DNA of 10,548 bases from Acidimicrobiia bacterium (GTDB lineage Bacteria > Actinomycetota > Acidimicrobiia > IMCC26256 > JAENVU01), in contig JADGON010000428.1 of the NCBI GenBank assembly GCA_017882945.1, positions 1 through 10,548 on the forward strand. Reading direction: 5' to 3'. The translations under genes were made by a program, and so were the position numbers. Below the pieces are notes generated by a model. The model was given only the letters and a program-made list of their open reading frames with translations. It was not told where the DNA came from and did not search any database. This document shows positions 1 through 6,230 of this stretch, piece after piece; positions within the stretch are counted from its first letter, which is position 1; each line of letters starts with the position of its first letter.

Positions 1-168
1 CACGGACGTCGTCTCCACGAGGTGCTCGAGCGTCCTCCGGGAGAACGATCCCGACCACGACGCGATCTGGTCGACGTCGTAAGCCGAGGCCGCCGTGACC
101 GTGATCGCCCGGCGCGCCACGTCCGCCAACCCCGCAGCGTCTTCTCGGATCGCGCACCGAACGATCAC
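1..168 (-). CDS. GNAT family N-acetyltransferase, N-terminal fragment
   Basis: This is the N-terminal 56 residues of a protein whose C-terminus lies beyond the left edge. The residues after the GTG start (VIVRCAIREDAAGLADVARR) fit the opening of GNAT acetyltransferases: a first beta strand with an I-R pair, then an acidic D-A-x-x-L helix. About 20 residues later, Y-D-V-D-Q-I-A-S-W resembles the 'Y-x-x-x-Q-x-x-x-W' segment common in small GNAT enzymes of the ElaA/PhnO-like kind. The acetyl-CoA-binding motif (R/Q-x-x-G-x-G/A) would lie in the missing part, so the acceptor substrate cannot be predicted. The GTG start is chosen because a stop lies 10 codons upstream in frame and the family begins just before the I-R pair. 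The gene starts 36 nt after the small membrane protein on the same strand, so co-transcription is likely. No Shine-Dalgarno site is evident. Confidence 0.72.
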   Translation of the reverse strand, partial: MIVRCAIREDAAGLADVARRAITVTAASAYDVDQIASWSGSFSRRTLEHLVETTSV

Positions 169-204
169 GGCGAGCTCGAGTCGCTCATGGAAGCGACCTC
201 ATGA

Positions 205-384
205 TCACTTCGCCAAGATGAGGAGCACGAGCGGCGCCAGCACCAACAGGACGCTGATGGCGATCACGACGACGATCCGAGCAGCCGGTGGGAGTGGCGC
301 GAGCGCGCGGGCCGCAGCGCGCGCAAAGGCGGTCTGCCCGGGTGGCCTCGTGCTGGGCGCGGCCCGTTCGTCGTCTTCGGTCAC
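205..384 (-). CDS. Small single-pass membrane protein, 59 aa
   Basis: I do not recognise a family. Translation from GTG gives 59 residues. Residues 1-20 are hydrophilic and rich in acidic residues and proline. Residues 21-36 are Ala/Arg-rich, and residues 37-58 form one strongly hydrophobic segment (VVVIAISVLLVLAPLVLLIL), with a final Lys before the stop. The Arg residues on the N-terminal side (22, 26, 36) predict N-in, C-out topology by the positive-inside rule. Coding is supported by the amphipathic order of the translation and by a TACGCT hexamer 7 nt before the GTG, the arrangement seen before other genes here. The stop precedes the GNAT start by 36 nt. Another reading frame on this strand covers the region (185-454), but its translation is an Arg-rich shadow. 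Function unknown. Confidence 0.68.
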   Translation of the reverse strand: MTEDDERAAPSTRPPGQTAFARAAARALAPLPPAARIVVVIAISVLLVLAPLVLLILAK

Positions 385-391
385 ACCTACG

Positions 392-397
392 AGCGTA
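392..397 (-). promoter_or_regulatory. -10 hexamer for the small membrane protein
   Basis: TACGCT on the minus strand lies 7 nt before the GTG at 384. This placement implies a transcript that begins at or next to the start codon (leaderless). No -35 match is obvious. The 136-base stretch from 385 to 520 contains nothing else I can support. Confidence 0.55.
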
Positions 398-520
398 CGA
401 GGACGCCCGCGAGGCTGCGGGCTCGGCCCCTCGGCGCACGTCGTCGCAGACCACGCGGAGACGACCGTGACGTAGGACCAGACCTCGGGATCTCCGGCAC
501 CGTTCCCCGACCGAGCAGGC

Positions 521-976
521 TCAGGCGAGGGCGTCTGCCGTGAGCTCCATCTGGCCGAGGTGCTGGTAGAGCTCCTCGATCACGTGCAGCACGAGCGCGG
601 CATCGGTCTCGTCGCCTTCCTCGAGCATCTGGCGAAGCGCGCGGTTGCGGTCGCTCGCCTCCCCCGCGTCGAGTGCCCGGACGTCGGCGACGGCCTGATC
701 CACCATCACGTCCACCGCCGCGTGCAGCTCCGGCACCGTGGCGACCGCGGTGAACTCCGAGTCGCGATCCCGGGTCGTCGGACGGCCCAGCCCCACACAC
801 CCCAGCCAGAACTCGCTGACTCCACAGCAGTGAGTGATCAGCGCCGCGACCGAGTTGGTCTCCGGACCGGGCGGACGCTCGTTCACCTTCGTGTCGCCCA
901 GCCGATCCGCCACCGCCAGCATCTGCCGGCACGCCAGGCGTACGTAGATCTCGGCGGTCTCGGGGGTGAGCTCCAC
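521..976 (-). CDS. DinB-like four-helix-bundle protein (mycothiol-dependent superfamily)
   Basis: This is a 151-residue protein of the DinB / DUF664 / maleylpyruvate-isomerase N-terminal superfamily. Members are four-helix bundles with a metal held by a His triad, and in actinobacteria several are mycothiol S-transferases. Here the likely metal ligands are His49 (in L-I-T-H-C-C) and the pair His131 and His139 in H-V-I-E-E-L-Y-Q-H-L-G-Q, which matches the family's C-terminal 'H-x-x-x-E-x-x-x-H-x-G' signature. The first helix (P-E-T-A-E-I-Y-V) and the 'P-P-G-P-E-T-N-S' loop before helix 2 are also typical. Extending to the upstream ATG at 1180 adds 68 residues that do not look like protein and run into the hydrolase gene. 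GTG at 976 fits the fold and has TAGCGT 7 nt before it. Substrate unknown. The gene is divergent from the hydrolase. Confidence 0.82.
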   Translation of the reverse strand: MELTPETAEIYVRLACRQMLAVADRLGDTKVNERPPGPETNSVAALITHCCGVSEFWLGCVGLGRPTTRDRDSEFTAVATVPELHAAVDVMVDQAVADVRALDAGEASDRNRALRQMLEEGDETDAALVLHVIEELYQHLGQMELTADALA

Positions 977-983
977 CGTCGCG

Positions 984-989
984 ACGCTA
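984..989 (-). promoter_or_regulatory. -10 hexamer for the DinB-like gene
   Basis: TAGCGT on the minus strand lies 7 nt before the GTG at 976, with no Shine-Dalgarno site between them. It supports the short start and a leaderless transcript. Confidence 0.55.
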
Positions 990-1077
990 CGTGAGCGTGG
1001 CGACGAGTGCCTCGCGTTGATGGGCGAACCCGCTCGGCAAACGGTTCGTCGATCGCCACGCCCGCGACAGTTCCACG

Positions 1078-1083
1078 TACGCT
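1078..1083 (+). promoter_or_regulatory. -10 hexamer for the alpha/beta hydrolase
   Basis: TACGCT lies 8 nt before the ATG at 1092, again without a Shine-Dalgarno site. It would place the transcript start at the ATG and argues against the longer in-frame extension back to 966. Confidence 0.5.
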
Positions 1084-1091
1084 GCCGTCCC

Positions 1092-1877
1092 ATGGGAACC
1101 GCGCAGACCGATGGCGGGGCTCGGATCGAGTACGGCGAGTCAGGAGGCGGACCCGCGCTCGTGCTGGTCCACGGGATCACCGAGAACCGTCACGCTTGGG
1201 ATCCGATCCTTCCGGCCCTGGAAGAGCGGTGGGGTGTCGTCGCCATCGACCTGCGCGGCCACGGGGAGTCCGAACGCCAGGGCCCCTACGACCCGGTGAC
1301 CATGGCGACGGACGTGCGCGCCGTGGTCGACGATCTGGGTCTCGACGCGCCTCTTGTCGTCGGCCACTCGCTCGGTGGCGTCGTGGTGAGCGCCTACGGC
1401 GGTGCCGGGAACCCGTCCCGGGGCATCGTGAACATCGATCAGCCGATCGCGCTGGGTGGGTTCAAGGATGCGCTCGAGCCGCTGGAGCCGATGCTGCGCG
1501 GCAGTCGCGAGGACTTCGACACCGCGATCGGCATCATCTTCGAGGTGCTCGACGGCCCGTTACCCGCCGCGGAGCGGGAACGGCTCACCGCACTGTCGAG
1601 CCCCGAGCAAGAAGTGGTGCTCGGCATCTGGGGCCCCGTCTTCGACACCTCGGCCGAGGACCTCGACCTCCTTGCGGCCGACCTTTCCGGCGGCATCGAC
1701 GTGCCCTACCTCTCACTCCACGGGACGGATCCCGGCGACGACTACTCGGACTGGCTCCGGGCGATCGTGCCGAGCTCGACCGTCGAGATCTGGCCGGAGC
1801 AAGGTCACTATCCCCACCTCACCGACCCCGACCGCTTCGTCCGGCGCCTCGCCGAGCTCGACGCGACCCTGACCTGA
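1092..1877 (+). CDS. Alpha/beta-fold hydrolase
   Basis: This is a 261-residue soluble enzyme with the canonical alpha/beta-hydrolase layout. The oxyanion-hole strand and turn are V-L-V-H-G-I-T at residues 24-30. The I-D-L-R-G-H-G-E-S motif is at 52-60. The nucleophile elbow G-H-S-L-G-G puts the catalytic serine at 93. Near the C-terminus the strand and acid turn L-S-L-H-G-T-D supply the probable Asp213, and E-Q-G-H-Y-P-H supplies the probable catalytic His239. A cap domain fills about residues 118-200. There is no signal peptide. The family includes esterases, haloperoxidase-like enzymes and epoxide hydrolases. The acid sits late, after strand 7, and nothing marks a specific substrate. The ATG at 1092 is the start because the family's N-terminus begins there. 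The stop lies 6 nt from the convergent ku stop. Confidence 0.9.
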   Translation: MGTAQTDGGARIEYGESGGGPALVLVHGITENRHAWDPILPALEERWGVVAIDLRGHGESERQGPYDPVTMATDVRAVVDDLGLDAPLVVGHSLGGVVVSAYGGAGNPSRGIVNIDQPIALGGFKDALEPLEPMLRGSREDFDTAIGIIFEVLDGPLPAAERERLTALSSPEQEVVLGIWGPVFDTSAEDLDLLAADLSGGIDVPYLSLHGTDPGDDYSDWLRAIVPSSTVEIWPEQGHYPHLTDPDRFVRRLAELDATLT

Positions 1878-1883
1878 CCCGAG

Positions 1884-2816
1884 CTAGGCCGTGCGCTTCT
1901 TCGGCGGCGCCTTCTTGACTGGCGCGGGCTTCGCCTTCTTCGCCGTCGTCTTTGCCGCGCCCGCCTTGCGCGGCCGCGCCTTCGCGGCGGCGCCACCCGA
2001 ATCGGCGCCCTCGTCGTCGGACTCGTCGCTCGAGTCTCCGCGACCCGCGCGCTGCAGGCTGGCTTCGAGCGCAGCCATGAGGTCGAGCACCTTCGCCGGT
2101 GCCTCGGGTTCGGGCTGCGCGACGATCTCCTCGCCCGCGGCCTTCTGATCGATGAGGCCGAGCAGCTGCTCGCGGTACTCGTCGCGGTACTTGTCGGGTT
2201 CGAAGTCGCCCGAGAGCGTCTCCACCAGCTGCGTGGCCATCGCGAGCTCCCGCTCGCTGACCTCGATGTCGTCACCGGGGATGCCCTCGAGCTTGTCGCG
2301 CGCAACGACCTCGTCCGCGTAACGCATCGTCTCGACGCACAGCATCCCGTCGAGCGGCCGGATCGCCACCAGCCGCTCCTTCGCCCGGATCACCACTCGC
2401 CCGACTGCCACCTTGTTCAGTCGGGTCATCGCGTCGACGAGCAGCTTGTACGGCTTCAGCGCCTTCTCGTCGGCGAGGACGTAGTACGGCGAATCGAAGT
2501 ACAGCGGGTCGATCTCGTCGAGGTCCACGAAGTCCTCGATCTCGATCGTGTGGCTCGCCTTCGGCGCCAGCGCCTCGAGTTCGGACTTCTCGACGACGAC
2601 GTAGCGTCCCTTCTCGATCTCGTAGCCCTTCACGATCTTGTTCGGCGGCACTTCCTCACCGGTCTGCTCCGAGATCCGGCGCAGACGGATGCGCGACCCG
2701 GTGCCCTCTTCGAGCTGGTTGAACGAGACGTCCCGGGACTTCGTGGCGGGCGTGAGCTTCACCGGGACGGTCACGAGCCCGAAGCTGATCGATCCGGTCC
2801 AGATGGTGGTGGGCAC
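1884..2816 (-). CDS. ku: Non-homologous end joining protein Ku
   Basis: This is a 310-residue bacterial Ku homologue. Ku homodimers form a ring on double-strand break ends and recruit LigD-type enzymes. The opening W-T-G-S-I-S-F-G-L-V-T-V-P-V-K-L (residues 6-21) is the family signature. Other landmarks are G-Y-E-I-E-K-G-R-Y-V at 64-73, Y-F-D-S-P-Y-Y-V at 106-113 and R-Y-A-D-E-V near 165-170. The Ku core ends around residue 255. An acidic run (D-S-S-D-E-S-D-D-E, 261-269) follows, then a tail (281-310) with 12 Lys/Arg among Ala and Pro. Such basic C-terminal extensions in other Ku proteins bind DNA and allow threading along it. The start is GTG, with GGAGGA 8 nt upstream. The gene is divergent from the LigD polymerase-domain gene, 62 nt apart, the usual NHEJ pairing. 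Confidence 0.97.
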   Translation of the reverse strand: MPTTIWTGSISFGLVTVPVKLTPATKSRDVSFNQLEEGTGSRIRLRRISEQTGEEVPPNKIVKGYEIEKGRYVVVEKSELEALAPKASHTIEIEDFVDLDEIDPLYFDSPYYVLADEKALKPYKLLVDAMTRLNKVAVGRVVIRAKERLVAIRPLDGMLCVETMRYADEVVARDKLEGIPGDDIEVSERELAMATQLVETLSGDFEPDKYRDEYREQLLGLIDQKAAGEEIVAQPEPEAPAKVLDLMAALEASLQRAGRGDSSDESDDEGADSGGAAAKARPRKAGAAKTTAKKAKPAPVKKAPPKKRTA

Positions 2817-2824
2817 GAGAGGAT

Positions 2825-2830
2825 TCCTCC
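2825..2830 (-). promoter_or_regulatory. Shine-Dalgarno site of ku
   Basis: GGAGGA on the minus strand is 8 nt before the GTG at 2816. It fixes that start and shows that ku has a 5' leader. Its promoter must therefore lie further right, within or beyond the 62-nt gap shared with the LigD gene. I see no clear -10 for ku. Confidence 0.75.
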
Positions 2831-2866
2831 GGCGTCGAGGCGCAACTCGGTCGGGCGCTGGCCCAC

Positions 2867-2872
2867 TAGGTT
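2867..2872 (+). promoter_or_regulatory. -10 hexamer for the LigD polymerase-domain gene
   Basis: TAGGTT lies 6 nt before the GTG at 2879 on the plus strand. The spacing suggests a leaderless message, in contrast to the divergent ku gene, which has a Shine-Dalgarno site. Confidence 0.5.
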
Positions 2873-2878
2873 CGCGCA

Positions 2879-3772
2879 GTGGACGAGGTCAGGGTCGAGA
2901 TCGAGGGCCGGCAGCTCACGCTGTCGAACCTCGACAAGATCTTCTACCCCGGGTCGAGCTTCACGAAAGCCGGGGTCGTGGACTTCTACGCCCGCATCGC
3001 CCCGCTCATGGTCCCGCACCTCGCCGGCCGGGCCGTCACGCTCGTGCGGGCCCCGGACGGCGTCGACGGCCAACGGTTCTTCGAGAAGCGGTGTCCCCCG
3101 TCGGCCCCGCCCTGGGTCCGGCGCGGCGGGAAGCTGGGTTCGTGCATCGTCGACGACGCGCCGACCCTGGTCTGGCTCGCGAACCTCGCGGCGATCGAGC
3201 TCCACACCCATCAACACCTCGTCGACGCGCCCGACGAGCCGCGAGCCGTCGTCTTCGACCTCGATCCGGGTCCTCCCGCCGGCGTGCTCGACTGCGCCCG
3301 CACCGCGCTGGATCTGCGCGCGCTCCTCGACCGGCTCGGACTCACCGTCTACGTCAAGACCTCCGGGTCGAAGGGCCTGCACCTGAGTGTCCCCGTCAAC
3401 GGTGCGGTGCCCGGGATCACCGACGACACGACCAAGGCCTTCGCGCTCGCGCTCGGACGTGTGCTCGCGGAAGCCGGGCCCGATCGCGTGACGGTCACGA
3501 TGGCGAAGGATCGTCGTCCCGGCAAGGTGTTCGTGGACTGGAGCCAGAACGACGACAACAAGACCACGGTCGCGGTGTACTCGCTGCGGATTCGTTCCGA
3601 GCCGACCGTCTCCGCTCCGGTGAGCTGGGACGAGGTCTCCGACGCGCTGGATGCCGGTGACGAGCAAGCACTGACCTTCGAGACGAGCGCGGTGCTCGAA
3701 CGGGTGAGCGACCACGGCGATCTCTTCGCGGGCAACCTCACCGACCAGCAGTCACTCCCCGCGCTCGCGTAG
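2879..3772 (+). CDS. ligD: LigD polymerase (primase-like) domain protein, stand-alone
   Basis: This 297-residue protein corresponds to the archaeo-eukaryotic primase-like polymerase domain of LigD, which fills gaps with nucleotides (often ribonucleotides) during end joining. It opens with L-T-L-S-N-L-D-K-I-F-Y-P-G (13-25), a family hallmark. The metal-binding acidic pair is in V-F-D-L-D-P-G-P (Asp127 and Asp129), and the third acidic residue is probably Asp220 in V-F-V-D-W. The nucleotide-binding T-S-G-S-K-G-L-H-L is at 161-169 with His168. V-D-W-S-Q-N-D is the conserved end of the palm. The length matches one polymerase domain, with no ligase or 3'-phosphoesterase domain attached, so the enzyme is split and the ligase must be encoded elsewhere. 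The GTG start matches the family's N-terminus. Placement opposite ku supports the NHEJ role. Confidence 0.95.
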   Translation: MDEVRVEIEGRQLTLSNLDKIFYPGSSFTKAGVVDFYARIAPLMVPHLAGRAVTLVRAPDGVDGQRFFEKRCPPSAPPWVRRGGKLGSCIVDDAPTLVWLANLAAIELHTHQHLVDAPDEPRAVVFDLDPGPPAGVLDCARTALDLRALLDRLGLTVYVKTSGSKGLHLSVPVNGAVPGITDDTTKAFALALGRVLAEAGPDRVTVTMAKDRRPGKVFVDWSQNDDNKTTVAVYSLRIRSEPTVSAPVSWDEVSDALDAGDEQALTFETSAVLERVSDHGDLFAGNLTDQQSLPALA

Positions 3773-3775
3773 GGT
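3770..3775 (+). promoter_or_regulatory. -10 hexamer for the SDR gene, built on the ligD stop codon
   Basis: TAGGGT begins with the TAG stop of the preceding gene and ends 7 nt before the ATG at 3783. It would let the SDR gene be transcribed separately as a leaderless message, and it favours the ATG at 3783 over the in-frame GTG at 3774. Confidence 0.5.
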
Positions 3776-3782
3776 GCGCGCA

Positions 3783-4616
3783 ATGGACCTCGACGGCAAG
3801 GTTGCGATCGTCACCGGAGCCAGCCGCGGTGTGGGCGCGGCAACTGCTGTCGCACTCGCGGCCGCGGGCGCGGCCGTCGCGTGCGCGGCGCGGGCGACGG
3901 ATGCGACCCCGCTGCCGCTCCCGGGCACCATCGACGACACGGTGCGCCGCATCGAAGCGGCCGGCGGGCACGCGATCGCCGTGCCGACGAACCTCGCGGT
4001 CGATGCCGAGGTCGAGGCCATGGTCGAGACGACCGCCGACCGCCTCGGGCCGGTCGACATCCTCGTCAACAACGCCGCAATCACGTTTCCGGGGGACCTG
4101 GACCTGCCGATGAAGCGCTTCGACCTCATCTTCGCGGTGGACGTACGCGCGCCGGTGATCGCGTCGCAGGCCGTCGCGCCCGGGATGATCGAGCGCGGCG
4201 TCGGCGCGATCGTCAACGTCTCCTCGGCCGCCGCGCTGAACGCGTACCCCGGCCAGATGGCGTACGGGATGGCGAAGGCGGCGCTCGAACGGTTCACCGC
4301 GTCGGCCGCCGAGCACCTGCGCCCGCACGGCATCCCGGTGAACACGTTCCGGATCGACGTTCCCGTCGCCTCCGAAGGGTTCCTCGCCGCACTGCCCGAC
4401 TGGGACCACTCGGACTGGGAGCCGCCGGAGGTCGCGGCCGAGGGCATCCTCTGGATGCTGGCGCAGCCGCCCACCTACACGGGCCACAACGCCGGCATGG
4501 CCCGGTTGCGCGCCGAGCACGGGATCATGGCGAGCCGCGCGACGCGGCCCCACGTGCAGGCGCTGGGGATGGTCACCGAGTCACCGGTGGGTCCCTCACC
4601 CGGCCTCGGCGACTGA
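3783..4616 (+). CDS. SDR family NAD(P)-dependent oxidoreductase
   Basis: This is a 277-residue classical short-chain dehydrogenase with a Rossmann fold. The dinucleotide-binding T-G-x-x-x-G-x-G is at residues 11-18 (T-G-A-S-R-G-V-G). The structural N-N-A-A motif is at 96-99. The active-site serine is Ser148 in N-V-S-S-A, and the catalytic Y-G-M-A-K gives Tyr161 and Lys165. After strand 2 comes a loop, T-P-L-P-L-P-G-T-I-D-D-T-V (42-54). This proline-rich P-G-T-I insertion is known from a subset of actinobacterial SDRs. The segment after strand 6 reads N-T-F-R-I-D-V-P-V, without the common P-G, and the last 60 residues are unusually extended. Substrate unknown. The start is the ATG 10 nt after the ligD stop. 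The 3' end overlaps the convergent lipase-like gene by 21 nt. Confidence 0.93.
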   Translation: MDLDGKVAIVTGASRGVGAATAVALAAAGAAVACAARATDATPLPLPGTIDDTVRRIEAAGGHAIAVPTNLAVDAEVEAMVETTADRLGPVDILVNNAAITFPGDLDLPMKRFDLIFAVDVRAPVIASQAVAPGMIERGVGAIVNVSSAAALNAYPGQMAYGMAKAALERFTASAAEHLRPHGIPVNTFRIDVPVASEGFLAALPDWDHSDWEPPEVAAEGILWMLAQPPTYTGHNAGMARLRAEHGIMASRATRPHVQALGMVTESPVGPSPGLGD

Positions 4617-6200
4617 ATCGTCGGCATCGGGCGCGCGGTCGAGCGCGCGCTCGTCGCGGCGCGTCGCCAACACCCAGGCGAGGATGCCGATCGCGGCAAG
4701 GAGACCGAGTGCGAGCAGCGCGAGCTTGCCGTCGTCGCTCAGGCTCTCACCCGGTGATGCGAGGCCCGGCTGACTCTCCATCCGGAAGCCCCCCAGGATG
4801 ACCTGGGCGGAACGGCTTCCCGTCGGCGGGGTCAGGACCGCGGTCATCGTGTGCCGGCCCGGCTCGAGCGAGCTCACGTCGACGACCGCGTGATGCCCGG
4901 ACGCGCCCGACCACGTCGCCGCGCTGGACACCACCTGCCGATCGTCGAGCCAGATGCCGAGCTGCGCGCCGGGCTCGGGCGTGGTGAAGCGGCTGTCGAG
5001 CTCGATGGCGAGGTCATTGGGATCACGGTCGAACTCCACCTGCCAGAGCCGCGGGCCGGGGGCGGTGAGGACGACGCCGTTCGGTTCCAGCGAGGTCGAC
5101 GGCCCGCGCAACGGCTGGACCTCGAGGTCCCGGCGGACCCGCTTCGTGCTCACCGCGCTCGGCACCAGGCGAAGCTGCAGCTCGTCGGCGCGGTCGTACC
5201 CGCCGCTCGGCACGGCCCAGTCCTGGCGGAAGAAGCACGCCATGCAGTCCGGCGGGCTGCCGATCGCGGCCGCCCACGCGAACCCGACTCCGGCGGCCAG
5301 GTCGGTCGCCGAGCGCGTGTACCAGTCGACCGGGTAGCCGTGGCGGGCGATGAGGTCGTCGATGTCGAGCCCGCGGTACTGGAGCGGGAAGAGCTGAACA
5401 TCGACCACCGCTTGGAGCGCCGCGAAGGTTCCGTAGCGCTCGCCGGTCAGCGAGAAGTAGCTGTCGACGAACGTCCGCCCCGGGCCGCGTCCGATCGGGA
5501 GGAGCGGGAGGTAGCCCTCGAGATGGTTCGCCGCGCCGGGCAGCTGCGCGAGGACGTTCTCCGGCGAGTCCAGCAGCGTCAGCTGCTCCGGCGGATGATC
5601 GAGCGCGATGGCGGCAACGGTCGCGACCTTGGCGCCGTGGCTGTGGCCGATCAGATGGACGCGGCCACCGGCTTCCGTGAACGTCGGGGTGACCGCCTGC
5701 CCCAGCGCGGCCGCGAGTCGCTGCCCGTTGAGGTCGGTTCGCGACTCGGAGATCCATGCGTCGAACGGTGAACGCGCGGTCGCGGAGTCGTCGATCCACG
5801 AGAAGCCGAGGACCGTCGCCTGCGGGTCGTCGTGGGTGATCGCGGCGGCGAGCGGGAAGAAGCTCGCGAACATGCGTTGGCCCTGCGCGTTCACCGCCTG
5901 CGGCGACCAGGCGAGCAGCGGGCCCGGACCGCGGAAGTGCTGCACCGCCGCGAGGTAGCCGGGCGCCCAGCCATGGACCAGCACGTAGACGTGCCCGCCG
6001 CGCACCGACGCTGGCGCCACCGGGGCGAACGTCGTGCCGTCCCAGCGACCGAGCCGCTCGATCGGGTCGACCTCGGGCGCGGGCCGGAACGACTCGGCAT
6101 CATGAGCGACCGGCGCGCCGGCGCCGGCGCATCCGGCCGCCAGCAGGCCGAGCCCGAGCACGAGCGCCAGCGTCCAGCGGGCGAACACCGAGTCCGTCAC
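4596..6200 (-). CDS. Predicted surface-anchored lipase-like alpha/beta hydrolase (lipoprotein)
   Basis: This is a 534-residue protein. Residues 9-23 are a hydrophobic signal segment ending in L-A-A-G-C, a lipobox with Cys24 as the candidate lipidated residue. Residues 70-290 form an alpha/beta-hydrolase domain. V-L-V-H-G-W (73-78) is the oxyanion strand. G-H-S-H-G (185-189) places the nucleophile at Ser187. L-T-L-L-D-S-P is the likely acid turn (Asp211). His288 before V-D-W-Y fits the late catalytic His of lipase-like enzymes. A C-x-x-C (Cys319, Cys322) may form a disulfide. About 385-475 looks like a beta-sandwich domain. Residues 492-512 form a C-terminal transmembrane helix followed by R-R-D-E-R. 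The longer open frame to 6656 only shadows the divergent gene. GTG at 6200 is chosen for the signal peptide and the TACCCT 6 nt upstream. Substrate unknown; I infer it acts outside the membrane. Confidence 0.85.
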   Translation of the reverse strand: MTDSVFARWTLALVLGLGLLAAGCAGAGAPVAHDAESFRPAPEVDPIERLGRWDGTTFAPVAPASVRGGHVYVLVHGWAPGYLAAVQHFRGPGPLLAWSPQAVNAQGQRMFASFFPLAAAITHDDPQATVLGFSWIDDSATARSPFDAWISESRTDLNGQRLAAALGQAVTPTFTEAGGRVHLIGHSHGAKVATVAAIALDHPPEQLTLLDSPENVLAQLPGAANHLEGYLPLLPIGRGPGRTFVDSYFSLTGERYGTFAALQAVVDVQLFPLQYRGLDIDDLIARHGYPVDWYTRSATDLAAGVGFAWAAAIGSPPDCMACFFRQDWAVPSGGYDRADELQLRLVPSAVSTKRVRRDLEVQPLRGPSTSLEPNGVVLTAPGPRLWQVEFDRDPNDLAIELDSRFTTPEPGAQLGIWLDDRQVVSSAATWSGASGHHAVVDVSSLEPGRHTMTAVLTPPTGSRSAQVILGGFRMESQPGLASPGESLSDDGKLALLALGLLAAIGILAWVLATRRDERALDRAPDADDSVAEAG

Positions 6201-6206
6201 GCGGCG

Positions 6207-6212
6207 AGGGTA
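6207..6212 (-). promoter_or_regulatory. -10 hexamer for the lipase-like gene
   Basis: TACCCT on the minus strand is 6 nt before the GTG at 6200. Together with the signal peptide that starts there, it fixes the start and implies a leaderless transcript. Confidence 0.55.
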
Positions 6213-6217
6213 CGTGG

Positions 6218-6223
6218 TAATCC
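6218..6223 (+). promoter_or_regulatory. Weak -10 candidate for the metallohydrolase gene
   Basis: TAATCC lies 7 nt before the GTG at 6231, the same spacing as the other start-proximal hexamers, but it lacks the final T. It is listed because the divergent gap is only 30 nt and holds no Shine-Dalgarno site at normal spacing. Confidence 0.3.
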
Positions 6224-6230
6224 AGGGTGA

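Noticed and set aside
996..1060. 8-bp inverted repeat CGTGGCGA / TCGCCACG between the divergent DinB-like and hydrolase promoters
   Set aside because: A perfect 8-bp match 49 nt apart in about 100 bases of GC-rich DNA is not unlikely by chance, so I do not call an operator.
2638..3715. Long overlapping frames across the ku/ligD junction on both strands
   Set aside because: They cross both start regions and have Arg/Pro-rich translations without motifs; Ku and the LigD polymerase domain explain the region fully.
4851..5771. A 306-codon plus-strand frame opposite the lipase-like gene
   Set aside because: No domain, no sensible hydrophobic pattern, and it is explained by codon bias of the minus-strand gene.
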